A stretch of DNA of 42,595 nucleotides from Candidatus Methanoperedens sp. (GTDB taxonomy: Archaea; Halobacteriota; Methanosarcinia; Methanosarcinales; Methanoperedenaceae): assembly GCA_030650845.1 (NCBI GenBank), contig JAUSDC010000066.1:1-42595 (forward strand). The letters run 5' to 3'. This document shows positions 19,594-29,326 of the stretch, in pieces. The notes under the pieces are model-generated. The model did no database searches, was not told where the DNA came from, and saw only the letters and a list, made by a program, of their open reading frames with translations. Each line of letters opens with the position of its first letter. Position 1 is the stretch's first letter. The position numbers and the translations under genes are program-made.

Positions 19594-20369
19594 TTCTTTT
19601 CGGCTTTCGTGAAGGCTCCAGTTAGTCCTGCGATGTTGCTCATATCTCCACCCGGGGCGCCGGTAGTTACAACGATCATGTTCTTCTCGCGCGCAATTTC
19701 AGCAAGGGTCTGGAGCTCCCTGAGCTTCAAGGAGATGGGAAACTTGGTATAGAGTTCTGCAGCTTCGATCATCTTCTGGCTTGCCTGGAATTCACCCTCA
19801 GCAAGGATGATCCTTGACCTGCGCTCTCTTTCTGCTTCAGCCTGCTTTGCAATGGCTCTCATCATGGACTCCGGAATGCTTACATCGCGTATCGTGACAG
19901 CGGATATCTTGATACCCCACGGATCGGTAGCCTCGTCGAGCACGATCTGGAGCTTCTTGTTGAGATCATCCCTCTTGGAGAGAAGATCATCAAGATCGAT
20001 CTGCCCGATAATGTCACGCAGCGTGGTCTGGCCCAGCATGTTTGTTGCAACCCAGAAATTCTCAACCTTGGTAATGGCATTCTGGGGTTCTACAACCCTG
20101 TAATAAATGACTGCATCCACATCCACGGTCACGTTATCCCTTGTGATTATGGTCTGCTTCGGCACATCTATCGTAACTATCCTCAGATCGACTTTTACGA
20201 TATTATCTATTATAGGGATGATCAGGAAAATCCCGGGTCCTTTCACCCCGATCAATCTCCCCATCCTGAAGATAACGACGCGTTCATACTCTCTAATTAC
20301 TTTTATAGACTGCGCAAGTATTAATACGACCAACACAAGAGCAGCTAATATTGGAAATTCAAATGCCAT
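19590..20369 (-). CDS. Slipin, stomatin/prohibitin-like SPFH protein
   Basis: A 259-aa protein with one N-terminal membrane hairpin (residues 2-20) followed by the SPFH/band 7 domain. Typical stretches are YERVVIFRMGRLIGVKGPGI, TIDVPKQTIITRDNVTVDVDAVIYYRV, and AIAKQAEAERERRSRIILAEGE leading into a coiled coil. It scaffolds membrane microdomains and is the expected NfeD substrate. GGTGAT precedes the ATG. Translation of nfeD is coupled to it through the ATGA overlap. Confidence 0.94.
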   Translation of the reverse strand: MAFEFPILAALVLVVLILAQSIKVIREYERVVIFRMGRLIGVKGPGIFLIIPIIDNIVKVDLRIVTIDVPKQTIITRDNVTVDVDAVIYYRVVEPQNAITKVENFWVATNMLGQTTLRDIIGQIDLDDLLSKRDDLNKKLQIVLDEATDPWGIKISAVTIRDVSIPESMMRAIAKQAEAERERRSRIILAEGEFQASQKMIEAAELYTKFPISLKLRELQTLAEIAREKNMIVVTTGAPGGDMSNIAGLTGAFTKAEKK

Positions 20370-20545
20370 TATATCACCCTGTTTCTAAACATGCAATGGT
20401 ATATAAAGAACTTACTCTGATTTGTTATTGACTGCAAAAAAAATTAAGATAGGGGGCTGAGAGATTTTTGTCCCAAAGCCTGTAGCTTAAAAGGTTTTAA
20501 ATATTATAGGTTACAACGAATAACCACAATTAAGAGGAGATTATT

Positions 20546-21361
20546 ATGGTAATTTTTGGTCATGAACAGATTTACAAATTTGTTTATGATATATCGATAT
20601 TTTTGGTTTTTGTCATATTTACATATTTGTTTGCAAGCGTATCAAAGATATTGATAAATACCTCGATGAAATCCAGCAATCCGCTTATTGTGGCGCGAAT
20701 TAAACAATACGCTTCGATACTCATCTGGACTATAGGCATTATTCTGGGTGTAAGGCAGCTGGGACTTTCAACAGATATTCTGATACTTTTGATGGGACTA
20801 ATGGGTATTGCCTTTATTGTCTCGGCTATATATGTACTTCAAAATTCAGTTTCCCGCTCATTTCTGAACCTGAATATCCAATATAAAGTCGGGGATATGA
20901 TATCAATAAAAAATGTCAGCGGTAAGGTTATCGAAATCACAAACCTCAATACAATTCTTCTGGATAAAGAGGGGAGTATCATTGCTGTCCCTAATCTGGA
21001 GTTCATAAAGAATATCTGGATCAAGCACAAATCTGTCTTAGAAGGATATGAGGTCACAATCCCGATCGTTATCAACAAAGGGATCGATGCGGTAAGTTTC
21101 GAAAAAGAATTATTGAATTCGCTCAAAGAATTGAATAAGCATCTGAAAAAGGAACCGAGCATAATAACTTCAAAGACAAATGAAAAAACGATACAACTTT
21201 CACTTATCGTGAACCTTATTGACCCTGAGAAAAAAAGCGTTATCTCTGCACAGGTCAAAGAGATCGTCGATAAGTTGATCTCAGGGTTCACAGAAAGATC
21301 TGAAAAAGAGAAAAAAGAAACAGATATAAAAGAAATTAAGGAAATATCTAATGGACACTGA
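20546..21361 (+). CDS. MscS-type mechanosensitive channel (short)
   Basis: A 271-aa membrane protein with three N-terminal helices (about residues 12-105). The pore helix is poor in the usual Gly/Ala pattern (LMGLMGIAFIVSAIYVLQNSVS), and a beta domain follows (YKVGDMISIKNVSGKVIEI, IAVPNLEF). The last 25 residues are mostly Lys and Glu. It probably opens on hypo-osmotic stress. GAGGAGA lies 5 nt before the ATG. It overlaps the following APC-Usp gene by 11 nt, which suggests coupled translation. An inverted repeat GGTTA-N7-TAACC (20509-20525) sits in its leader and could be an operator. Confidence 0.85.
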   Translation: MVIFGHEQIYKFVYDISIFLVFVIFTYLFASVSKILINTSMKSSNPLIVARIKQYASILIWTIGIILGVRQLGLSTDILILLMGLMGIAFIVSAIYVLQNSVSRSFLNLNIQYKVGDMISIKNVSGKVIEITNLNTILLDKEGSIIAVPNLEFIKNIWIKHKSVLEGYEVTIPIVINKGIDAVSFEKELLNSLKELNKHLKKEPSIITSKTNEKTIQLSLIVNLIDPEKKSVISAQVKEIVDKLISGFTERSEKEKKETDIKEIKEISNGH

Positions 21362-23606
21362 GGTAGAACTCAGCCGTGAGATGGGTGTTATCAGCGCCAC
21401 GATGATAGGCGTAGGGGCAATGATAGGCGCGGGGATCTTCGTGCTAACAGGAATAGCTGCAGGGACAGCAGGTCCAGGTCTTTTGCTTGCTTTTTCTTTA
21501 AACGGTATCGTTACTCTATTCACGGCTCTTGCGTATGCTGAACTCGGTTCCGCCATTCCTGAAGCAGGTGGAGGATATCTATGGGTGAAACACTCGCTTC
21601 CGAGCATCAATGGTTTCCTGAGCGGCTGGATGAGCTGGTTCGCACATGCCGTTGCAGGCAGCCTGTATGCCCTGGGTTTTGGCGCTTATTTTGGTCTATT
21701 ACTGGAAACCTATCATATCGATGTCTTTGGCCTGACAGGCGAGAGTCTCATCAAATTCCTCGCTGTTATCATTGCCCTAGTCTTCATTTTTGTCAATTAT
21801 AAGGGAGCGTCAGAAACAGGCGCAATAGCGAATATTGTGGGTTTTTTGAAAATCGCGATCCTGGCTGTTTTTATAATATCTGGTCTTTATACGATATACT
21901 ATAAACCTGACTGGTTCTCGAATTTCAACCCGTTCCTGCCAAATGGAATGGGCGGGATTTTCATGGCTATGGGTCTGACATTTATCGCCTTTGAAGGATA
22001 CGAGGTCATAGCCCAGACCGCAGAAGAGGTGAAAAACCCAAAAAAGAACATACCAAGGGCGATTTTTCTTTCGCTGATCATCGTTATTCCCATATATCTG
22101 CTCGTGGCTTTCGTATCTATCGGAGCCCTGACCACGGATATCCCTTCATGGCAGTTCCTGGGGCAGCATAGGGAACTTGGACTGCTTGAGGCTGCGCGGC
22201 AGTTCATGCCATTTGGCACTTTTTTGCTGCTTGTAGGGGGACTTATTTCTACCATGTCTGCACTTAACGCAACAACGTTCTCATCAACGCGCGTCTCTTT
22301 TGCCATGGGGAGGGATTTCAATCTCCCCTCTATATTTAAGAAGATACATCCTGTCAACAGGACGCCGTATGCAGCGCTTTTCATTTCAGGCGCACTGATA
22401 ATTATTATGGCAGTCAGCCTTCCCATAGAACACGTGGCAAGCGCTGCCGATATCATGTTCCTCCTGCTGTTCCTGCAGGTAAATATCGCTGTAATTAAGA
22501 TACGTAATAAATTTGGAAAGGAACTTGATTACGGTTACAAGATGCCATTTTTCCCTGTCATTCCTATCCTTGGCATTATCACACAGCTTTTCCTTGCGAT
22601 ATACATGTTCAATTATAGCCCGTTAGGATGGTATGCAACGATCATATGGATAGCGCTCGGGGTGCTGGTATATTTCGGGTATTCTGTAGGAAAGGAAAAG
22701 ATCGAAAAAGGCAAGAAAGCCAGACATATCTCACCTGGAGATTACCGTGTTGTAGTTTCACTTTCAAAGCCGGAGAACGTTGAATCTCTCATCTCCATTG
22801 GCGCAGGGATAGCAAAATCACAGCAAAGTGAACTGATCGCGCTGAACGTGATCGCAGTACCGCAGCAGGCGTTCCTTGAAACAGGAAATCAATTCATCAA
22901 GGATTCCCAGCCGATATTTGAAAAGGCTATATCAAGAGGAAAAGAACTCGGTGTTACGGTCGCCAAAAAGATCGTGGTCTCTCATAACATTTCTGAGGCT
23001 ATCCTTGATGTTGCAAGGTCAGGGAAAACAAATCTGATCCTCATGGGCGGTACGGAAAAGCTGTTCAGGGGGAAAATAAAGCAAAGTGTTCCACAAATAG
23101 TGATGGATTCAGCAGATTGCGATGTTGGGGTACTGTTTACAAAAAATTTCAAGACCGTCAGGAAGATCCTTGTGCCTTTAGGACCCGGAGATCATGAATA
23201 TCGAGTACGTTTTGCGGAAAAACTAATGAAGTTCTTTAATGCACAGATGACGATATTTACTGTGGTAAATGAAAGAAGTTCAATTCCAGATGTGCAGAAA
23301 AAACACGACGAAATGATCAAATCATTGGGCATAACTGTCAAATGTGAGATCGAGGTTGCAGATTCGATCACGGATGAGATATCCAGGAAGTCAAAGGAGT
23401 ATGACCTCATCTTGATCGGACCATCGACAGAGTGGATATTGCACGATGTCCTTTTCGGCTCAGTGCCTGACAGTATCATAAATAAGTCCGCCTGCAGCGT
23501 ACTTATCCTGAAAGAGCCGGAGCAGCATGCTGAATCAATATTAGAGATGTTATTTGATAAGATAAAAAAAACGAATTTCTTGAGAGATCCACACCGAAAG
23601 AGGTGA
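21351..23606 (+). CDS. APC-family amino acid permease fused to Usp domains
   Basis: A 751-aa fusion. Residues 1-450 are an APC-superfamily transporter; TM1 reads GVGAMIGAGIFVLTGIAAG with the substrate-binding GAGIF motif, and FIAFEGYEVIAQTAEEVKNPKKNIPR covers TM6 and its loop. Residues about 465-600 and 605-735 resemble two universal stress protein domains (YRVVVSLSKPENVESL, NLILMGG; KILVPLGPGDHEYR, DLILIGPS, VLFGSVPDSI). The second glycine loop is changed, so ATP binding is uncertain for it. It likely imports or exports an amino acid under nucleotide control. The partner MscS gene overlaps its start. Confidence 0.88.
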   Translation: MDTEVELSREMGVISATMIGVGAMIGAGIFVLTGIAAGTAGPGLLLAFSLNGIVTLFTALAYAELGSAIPEAGGGYLWVKHSLPSINGFLSGWMSWFAHAVAGSLYALGFGAYFGLLLETYHIDVFGLTGESLIKFLAVIIALVFIFVNYKGASETGAIANIVGFLKIAILAVFIISGLYTIYYKPDWFSNFNPFLPNGMGGIFMAMGLTFIAFEGYEVIAQTAEEVKNPKKNIPRAIFLSLIIVIPIYLLVAFVSIGALTTDIPSWQFLGQHRELGLLEAARQFMPFGTFLLLVGGLISTMSALNATTFSSTRVSFAMGRDFNLPSIFKKIHPVNRTPYAALFISGALIIIMAVSLPIEHVASAADIMFLLLFLQVNIAVIKIRNKFGKELDYGYKMPFFPVIPILGIITQLFLAIYMFNYSPLGWYATIIWIALGVLVYFGYSVGKEKIEKGKKARHISPGDYRVVVSLSKPENVESLISIGAGIAKSQQSELIALNVIAVPQQAFLETGNQFIKDSQPIFEKAISRGKELGVTVAKKIVVSHNISEAILDVARSGKTNLILMGGTEKLFRGKIKQSVPQIVMDSADCDVGVLFTKNFKTVRKILVPLGPGDHEYRVRFAEKLMKFFNAQMTIFTVVNERSSIPDVQKKHDEMIKSLGITVKCEIEVADSITDEISRKSKEYDLILIGPSTEWILHDVLFGSVPDSIINKSACSVLILKEPEQHAESILEMLFDKIKKTNFLRDPHRKR

Positions 23607-23625
23607 ACGTGATCGCCTGAGGTTA

Positions 23626-23772
23626 TTATTTCTCAGCGCTCAATCTGGCATGGGCTTTCATAACATCTAATTTTGTCACAATTCCCAGAATGCCTGCAAA
23701 GCAATCCGCCTGCTGCAGGTAGTAAGATGAGCAACCATTTGTTGGGGCTGGTCTGTGTCTGATAAAACTCAT
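23626..23772 (-). pseudogene. CBS-domain protein, C-terminal remnant
   Basis: A 48-codon frame ending GILGIVTKLDVMKAHARLSAEK and then a stop. The GI(L/V)T.LD..KA segment is the end of a CBS domain. The preceding residues (MSFIRHRPAPTNGC) do not look like CBS sequence. It lies in the otherwise empty 336 bp between the APC-Usp gene and the second MscS gene, and is probably the leftover 3' end of a deleted gene. Nothing else is seen in that gap apart from the TATA box at its right end. Confidence 0.5.
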
Positions 23773-23904
23773 AATACTTAGAATTATCCGAAAAATGAGA
23801 ATTCATTTTTTCTCGTTGAATTTAAGAAATATATTATGCACAGACATCATATCAAAAATATTTTTAAATTAAAAAATTTTTAATAGGTGCCTATTATACC
23901 GTAA

Positions 23905-23914
23905 TATTTATATG
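23905..23914 (+). promoter_or_regulatory. TATA box of the osmolyte operon
   Basis: TATTTATATG, about 30 nt before the ATG at 23943, in a very AT-rich stretch. It is the only evident promoter before the MscS-ablA-ablB-KamA gene run. The transcript leader would be very short. Confidence 0.45.
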
Positions 23915-23942
23915 TGGTTAGTTCTGTTACCTAATTTGGGTC

Positions 23943-25100
23943 ATGATTACAATCTTAGAAATATTAGATCAAAATTTATTTGGTGTATCGATCGAGAAAC
24001 TTATATTGTTTTTTTTTATAATACTTTTGACCTTTATTATCAGATCCGTTATTCTGTATATTTTAGATAAAAAAGTCACACTTCTTTTAAAAAAAACCCA
24101 TACCGAAATTGACGACCTGATAGTCAATGCGATAAAAAAACCGCTCAGCTACTTTATATTGCTTCAGGGGTTCTATATTGCCATACTCTCTTTGCAGTTG
24201 CCTGAAAAGATAACTCAATTCGATATTACGGTTTATGATATTGTGCACAGTATCTATATTCTGGCGATCTCGTTCATAGCGCTCTATTTCATCTTCAAAC
24301 TCATAGATATCCTGGGGTTATACCTTCATAATAAAGCCAAAAAAAGTGAAAGTGCGTTTGACGACCAGCTTGTTCCATTAGTTGTGAGAAGTATTCGCAT
24401 ACTCGTAGTAACTCTGGGAATTTTGTTTATCCTTGAAAATTTCGGTTATGATATTACATCCCTGCTTGCAGGACTGGGTCTCGGGGGTCTGGCGTTCGCA
24501 CTTGCAGCACAGGATACCGTGAGCAATCTCTTTGGCTCTATCACTGTATTTTCAGACAAATCATTCCAGCTTGGCGATTGGATAAGCATTGGGGATATCG
24601 AGGGTACGGTCGAAGATATAGGATTCAGGTCAACACGCATCCGCAGGTTCGATCAGGCTCTTGTCACTGTACCAAACAGCCAGTTCATCAAAGGAGGAGT
24701 GGTAAATTATTCTGCAAGGAAAACACGCAGAATAGAATTCTACCTCGGTATAACGTACGGCACTTCAGTAACCAAAATAAAGGAGGTGGTAGAGGGCATA
24801 AAAAAGATCATTGAAGAGGATGACAAATTTGATCATTCGTTCTATATGGTAAAATTCACGGATTTCGGGGCGTATTCTTTGAATATCTATATCTATTGCT
24901 TTACAAAAACGACAGTGTGGGAAGATTTCCTCACGGTCAGGGGTGAATTCAATCTAAAGATCATGCAACTGCTTGAAGAACTGAGCATTGAGATCGCCTT
25001 CCCGTCACAGACGATATATCTGAATACCCCGTATTTAAATACAGGGACTGATAAGACCCCGGAATTAATTCCGGGAAATAGCCAAAAAATGGGTGAGTGA
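23943..25100 (+). CDS. MscS-type mechanosensitive channel (long)
   Basis: A 385-aa channel with four or five N-terminal helices. The pore-lining helix is a classic Gly/Ala-rich MscS TM3 ([26 protein letters not shown]), followed by the beta domain ([33 protein letters not shown]) and an alpha/beta C-terminal domain to about 360. It should release small solutes on osmotic downshock. Its last codons (GTGA) overlap the ablA reading frame and it leads the osmolyte-synthesis operon, so the exit valve and the solute synthesis are made from one transcript. It differs strongly from the shorter MscS at 20546. Confidence 0.93.
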   Translation: MITILEILDQNLFGVSIEKLILFFFIILLTFIIRSVILYILDKKVTLLLKKTHTEIDDLIVNAIKKPLSYFILLQGFYIAILSLQLPEKITQFDITVYDIVHSIYILAISFIALYFIFKLIDILGLYLHNKAKKSESAFDDQLVPLVVRSIRILVVTLGILFILENFGYDITSLLAGLGLGGLAFALAAQDTVSNLFGSITVFSDKSFQLGDWISIGDIEGTVEDIGFRSTRIRRFDQALVTVPNSQFIKGGVVNYSARKTRRIEFYLGITYGTSVTKIKEVVEGIKKIIEEDDKFDHSFYMVKFTDFGAYSLNIYIYCFTKTTVWEDFLTVRGEFNLKIMQLLEELSIEIAFPSQTIYLNTPYLNTGTDKTPELIPGNSQKMGE

Positions 25101-25102
25101 TA

Positions 25103-26422
25103 ATGAATAATGCAAAACAACAGGAGATCACGGAAAGAATAAGTCCGGGAGCACGAATATCAAACTGGAAAGACTGGAAGTGGCAGTTAAGACATGCCAT
25201 TCGGGACATTTTCACTTTTGAGAAGGTTACCGGCATTAAATTTGAACCGGATGAAAGGGAACTACTTGAGAGAACTGCTGCAAAGTTCCCGCTTTGTATA
25301 ACTCCATATTATTTATCTCTAATTGATACGGATGACTACAGGAACGATCCATTTTTTAAACAGTCTTTTCCTTCGCCAATGGAACTGATCGTCGAAAAAT
25401 ATGATATGATAGACCCTTTAGCTGAGGATAAAGATAGTCCAGTACCAGGAATTACGCATCGTTATCCAGACAGGGTGTTATTCCATATAAGCAACATATG
25501 CTCCATGTATTGCAGGCACTGTACTCGTAAAAGAAAAGTCGGTGATGTTGATTCTATCCCGACAAAAGATGAGATCACGAAGGGAATAGAATACATTAAA
25601 AATACTCCCGATGTCAGGGATGTCCTGCTTTCAGGAGGAGACCCTTTCATGCTGTCAGATGAGTACCTTGACTGGATACTCACTGAATTGCGAAAAATCC
25701 CTCACGTTGAAGTAATACGCATAGGTACAAGAATGCCTGTTGTGCTGCCATATCGTATTACAGACGGATTGGTAGAAGTGTTAAAAAAACACCATCCATT
25801 ATGGATCAATACGCATTTTAACCATCCAAGGGCAATAACAGAATCATCGAAAGAAGCTCTTCGGAAACTGGCTGATGCAGGAATACCACTTGGCAATCAA
25901 TCTGTCCTGCTGGCTGGAGTGAATGACTGTCCCAGGATAATGAAAAAACTTGTCCATAAACTTGTTCAGAACAGGGTTAGACCATATTATCTGTACCAGT
26001 GCGATCTATCTGAAGGTTTATCTCATTTTCGTACACCTGTGGGCAAAGGCATTGAGATCATGGAAAGTTTAATAGGGCATACAAGTGGTTTTGCCGTGCC
26101 TACTTATGTCATTGACGCTCCAGGAGGGGGAGGAAAAATCCCTGTAATGCCAACTTATCTGATATCATGGTCAACAAACAAGGTTATTTTAAGGAATTAT
26201 GAAGGGGTTATTACCACATACAAGGAACCAGATAACTACGAACCTATTTTTTGTGATAGGAATTGCAAGGATTGCAAGTTGCAGTTAAAACTTGATGAGG
26301 CAGAAGAGATCAAAGCCGTTGGAGTTGAGAAACTGCTGTGCGACTTTGATGATACGATATCCCTTACTCCAGGAAATACCGACAGGATAGAAAGAAGAAC
26401 CGATAGAAAATATGATGAATGA
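25103..26422 (+). CDS. ablA: Lysine 2,3-aminomutase
   Basis: A radical-SAM, PLP-dependent enzyme that converts L-lysine to beta-lysine, the first step to N-epsilon-acetyl-beta-lysine. Counting from the ATG at 25103, the [4Fe-4S] motif is CSMYCRHC. The substrate-binding Asp residues are D301 (in YQCDLSEG) and D338 (in [10 protein letters not shown]), and the PLP lysine is K345. Each is offset by exactly 8 from Asp293, Asp330 and Lys337 of the clostridial enzyme, so lysine specificity is well supported. The ATG at 25103 has GGTGA upstream; a GTG at 25097 would overlap the MscS stop. C-terminal Cys residues ([10 protein letters not shown]) may bind metal. It overlaps ablB by 11 nt. Confidence 0.95.
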   Translation: MNNAKQQEITERISPGARISNWKDWKWQLRHAIRDIFTFEKVTGIKFEPDERELLERTAAKFPLCITPYYLSLIDTDDYRNDPFFKQSFPSPMELIVEKYDMIDPLAEDKDSPVPGITHRYPDRVLFHISNICSMYCRHCTRKRKVGDVDSIPTKDEITKGIEYIKNTPDVRDVLLSGGDPFMLSDEYLDWILTELRKIPHVEVIRIGTRMPVVLPYRITDGLVEVLKKHHPLWINTHFNHPRAITESSKEALRKLADAGIPLGNQSVLLAGVNDCPRIMKKLVHKLVQNRVRPYYLYQCDLSEGLSHFRTPVGKGIEIMESLIGHTSGFAVPTYVIDAPGGGGKIPVMPTYLISWSTNKVILRNYEGVITTYKEPDNYEPIFCDRNCKDCKLQLKLDEAEEIKAVGVEKLLCDFDDTISLTPGNTDRIERRTDRKYDE

Positions 26423-27248
26423 TATAATAACAAATATTGGTAATTCTATTCTGCAGCACGGGAAATACAACGACCGTATTTATCTGATGAAACTCTCAAA
26501 GGACGAATTTCCCACTATCATAGAAAAGCTTGATAGACTGGCTTTAGCAGAGAACTATTCTAAAATAATTGCTAAAGTACCAGGATTTGCAAAAGATGAA
26601 TTCATAGAGAATGACTACATAGTGGAAGCATCTATACCCAGATTTTACAAGTACTCAGAAGATGTTTATTTTATGGGAAAATATTTTATCGATTCCAGGA
26701 AAAGTAGTAATAAATCCGAGGAAATTAAAAAAATAGTAAAAGCTTCTACATTAAAAGCAAGCGAAGAAAAAACGGTTGAACTTAATCCTGGCTTTAATTA
26801 TAGGCTCTGTGATCACTCCGATGTTTCCCAAATAGCAGAGCTATATAAAACTGTTTTTGAAACCTATCCATTCCCGATTCACGATCCACAATACATCATG
26901 AAAACAATGGATGAAAATTTTGTTTATTTCAGTGTCTGGAAGAATCATGAGATCGTTGCGGTATCGTCGTCTGAAATGGATATCGACTCTTGGAATGTAG
27001 AAATGACAGATTTTGCTACATTGCCAGAATATCGAGGAAATGGATTTGCCCTGTACCTTTTGCAGCAGATGGAGAATGAAATGCGAAAAAGAAATATGAA
27101 AACAGCTTATACGATTGCAAGGGCATTTTCTTATGGTATGAACATTATCTTTGCAAAAATGCGGTATAACCACAGCGGCACGTTACTGAACAATACTAAT
27201 ATTTCCGGAAACTTTGAAAGTATGAATGTTTGGTATAAATATCTTTAA
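26412..27248 (+). CDS. ablB: Beta-lysine N6-acetyltransferase
   Basis: A 278-aa protein whose C-terminal half is a GNAT acetyltransferase (about residues 130-270). [20 protein letters not shown] holds the acetyl-CoA pyrophosphate loop RGNGFA. The N-terminal half (about 1-110; [18 protein letters not shown]) is the extra domain seen in AblB. It acetylates the epsilon amine of beta-lysine to the osmolyte N-epsilon-acetyl-beta-lysine. The overlap with ablA, the following gene 15 nt on, and the shared operon fit this role. Two adjacent ATGs (26412, 26415) are possible starts. Confidence 0.93.
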   Translation: MMNDIITNIGNSILQHGKYNDRIYLMKLSKDEFPTIIEKLDRLALAENYSKIIAKVPGFAKDEFIENDYIVEASIPRFYKYSEDVYFMGKYFIDSRKSSNKSEEIKKIVKASTLKASEEKTVELNPGFNYRLCDHSDVSQIAELYKTVFETYPFPIHDPQYIMKTMDENFVYFSVWKNHEIVAVSSSEMDIDSWNVEMTDFATLPEYRGNGFALYLLQQMENEMRKRNMKTAYTIARAFSYGMNIIFAKMRYNHSGTLLNNTNISGNFESMNVWYKYL

Positions 27249-27266
27249 AATATTGAGAGGACAATG

Positions 27267-29078
27267 ATGAAAGAATTACTGGAATACGATAAAACAAAAC
27301 TGATAGAAACATTATGGGAGTGCGATCCTGATATCCATGAGCTCCTCATATCAAGTTATGATCTCCAGGACGCGCGCAACAAGATGTTTGATCACCTCAA
27401 CGGCATCGAGAGGCACCTTTATAACATTTACTCTGATAAGTCCTTCAAGGACATGAACCTTCTTGAAAAGAACAATGCTAAGGAGTGTATTCGGATTCTG
27501 AAGAACGTTATCAGGACTGAGAATGAAAAGATATCAAATTTTTCAGCTTTGCAGAGCCTGTATTCTGCTGCAAAAGGGCAGATCGATACAGATCATGTGA
27601 CAGAAGGATTCCTCACGGAATTTATTTTTCTTTTTAAAGGCATCAACGGTAATTCGGGAATGTACATAGAGAAGGACGTCCCGCTTTTTCTGAAATTAAT
27701 AGGTATGGATGCTATACAGGAGCGCATGAAATCTCTTAATCAGTATGCATGGAACATGGAAAGGGGTATGGGGCGTTATAAGGTCGGACTGGATAAAGAT
27801 CTGATCAAAGAACGGGAAGAGAATAAGAAATACATATTGAATCTGTTCAATGCAGACGAAAATAACTGGCAGGACTATAGATGGCAGCTCACAAACATCA
27901 TCAGAGATATTGACGCTCTGAAGTCTGTGGTCAGGTTGAGCGCTGATGAATTGAAGGGGCTTGAGTGTGCCACAAAACACAGAATCCCGTTCCAGATAAC
28001 TCCACATTATCTATCACTTTTTGACAGGGAAAATACCGGAAAGTATGATCATGCTATCAGGGCGCAGGTACTGCCAGGTGAGAATTACTGTCTGAATTAT
28101 ATCCAGAGTAAAGAGAGCGGCGCTGACCTTGATTTTATGGATGAAAAATCCACAAGCCCTGTAAAGGGAATTACGCGAAGGTACCCGCAGATACTTATTC
28201 TCAAGCCTTTTGATTCCTGTCCTCAGATATGTGTGTACTGCCAGAGGAACTGGGAAATAACGGACATAAAAGACGCAGTATTCTCACGAGATACCATGTC
28301 GAACGCCATAAAATGGATAAAAGACAACCGGCTTATCACTGAAGTCCTGATCACAGGCGGCGACCCTCTAACGCTTGACGATGTCAATATCGACTGGATG
28401 CTGTCTGAGATATCAGGAATAGAACATGTCGAAAGGATCAGGATCGGTACAAGGATCATTGTGACGATGCCGCAGAGAATTACGGATGAGCTCATGGAAA
28501 TATTCGATAAGTATCACGAACTGGGAACAAGGGAATTATCCATTGTGACGCATTTTGAACATCCCACGGAGCTTTCGCCGGATTCACTGGAAGCTATTGA
28601 TAAAATCAAAAGGCTAGGAATCAACTTATATAACCAGCAGGTTTTTACATATTACAACAGCAGGAGATACGAATCATGCCTGCTCAGAAAAGCACTGAAA
28701 AAGTCGGGAATTGACCCTTATTACACGTTCAATACCAAGGGAAAGGATGAGACCATTGATTACCGCGTTCCAATCGCGAGGATAGAGCAGGAAAGAAAAG
28801 AGGAGGCACGGTTCCTGCCCGGGCTTGTGAGGACAGATGAGGCAGTATTTAATGTCCCGAGGCTTGGAAAATCACATCTTCGTGCATGGCAGGACCATGA
28901 GGTGATAATGATATTGCAGAATGGAAGGAGGTTATATCGCTTTTATCCATGGGAGTCGAAGTATGCGCTGGTTGAACCGTATAACTATATGGATGTGCCG
29001 ATATATGATTATCTTAAAAGGTTGAACAATGATGGCGAAGACGTTGAGGAATATTCATCTATCTGGTATTATTTCTGA
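27267..29078 (+). CDS. KamA-family aminomutase, probable glutamate 2,3-aminomutase
   Basis: A 603-aa radical-SAM protein of the lysine 2,3-aminomutase family. Residues 1 to about 195 are an unrecognised helical extension. The core starts at NWQDYRWQL, has the cluster motif CPQICVYC (C318, C322, C325), ITGGDPL, and a PLP lysine at K535 (VPRLGKSHL). The two Asp that hold the lysine side chain in AblA are replaced by K491 and N529. I recall this Lys/Asn pair from clostridial glutamate 2,3-aminomutase, so the product may be beta-glutamate, a known methanogen osmolyte. GAGAGG lies 6 nt before the ATG at 27267; an ATG at 27264 is alternative. The ablAB context supports osmolyte synthesis. Confidence 0.82.
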   Translation: MKELLEYDKTKLIETLWECDPDIHELLISSYDLQDARNKMFDHLNGIERHLYNIYSDKSFKDMNLLEKNNAKECIRILKNVIRTENEKISNFSALQSLYSAAKGQIDTDHVTEGFLTEFIFLFKGINGNSGMYIEKDVPLFLKLIGMDAIQERMKSLNQYAWNMERGMGRYKVGLDKDLIKEREENKKYILNLFNADENNWQDYRWQLTNIIRDIDALKSVVRLSADELKGLECATKHRIPFQITPHYLSLFDRENTGKYDHAIRAQVLPGENYCLNYIQSKESGADLDFMDEKSTSPVKGITRRYPQILILKPFDSCPQICVYCQRNWEITDIKDAVFSRDTMSNAIKWIKDNRLITEVLITGGDPLTLDDVNIDWMLSEISGIEHVERIRIGTRIIVTMPQRITDELMEIFDKYHELGTRELSIVTHFEHPTELSPDSLEAIDKIKRLGINLYNQQVFTYYNSRRYESCLLRKALKKSGIDPYYTFNTKGKDETIDYRVPIARIEQERKEEARFLPGLVRTDEAVFNVPRLGKSHLRAWQDHEVIMILQNGRRLYRFYPWESKYALVEPYNYMDVPIYDYLKRLNNDGEDVEEYSSIWYYF

Positions 29079-29093
29079 GGAGAATCCGAAAAT

Positions 29094-29285
29094 ATGAATA
29101 AATACAAAGTATCATGCCTGATATCAGGATCCACGCTTCCTCCCGAACCTAAAAAAATCGAACAAGAGATCGAAAACGTTACAATGCAGGGCTGGAAACT
29201 CGTGCAGATAACGACTGGTGGCGGCGGGTCTGGGCAGGGAAGTGTCACTTCCTGGGTTTATCTACTGTTCGAACGTGAACTTTAG
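29094..29285 (+). CDS. Small DUF4177-like protein
   Basis: A 63-aa protein, MNKYKVSCLISGS... with the core VTMQGWKLVQITTGGGG and ending YLLFEREL. The pattern (short beta strand, helix, 'GW.L.....' strand, final 'F.R' strand) matches the DUF4177 family of unknown function. GAGGAG precedes the start by about 12 nt, and it follows the aminomutase by 15 nt, so it is the last gene of the operon. It might act as a small accessory or regulatory protein, but nothing in the sequence shows this. Confidence 0.6.
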   Translation: MNKYKVSCLISGSTLPPEPKKIEQEIENVTMQGWKLVQITTGGGGSGQGSVTSWVYLLFEREL

Positions 29286-29326
29286 ATAGACTTTTCTATA
29301 TTTTATTATGCATCATTTGATTGGAA

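Noticed and set aside
20509-20525. GGTTA-N7-TAACC inverted repeat upstream of MscS
   Set aside because: Only 5-bp arms; kept as a remark in the MscS entry and not called as an operator.
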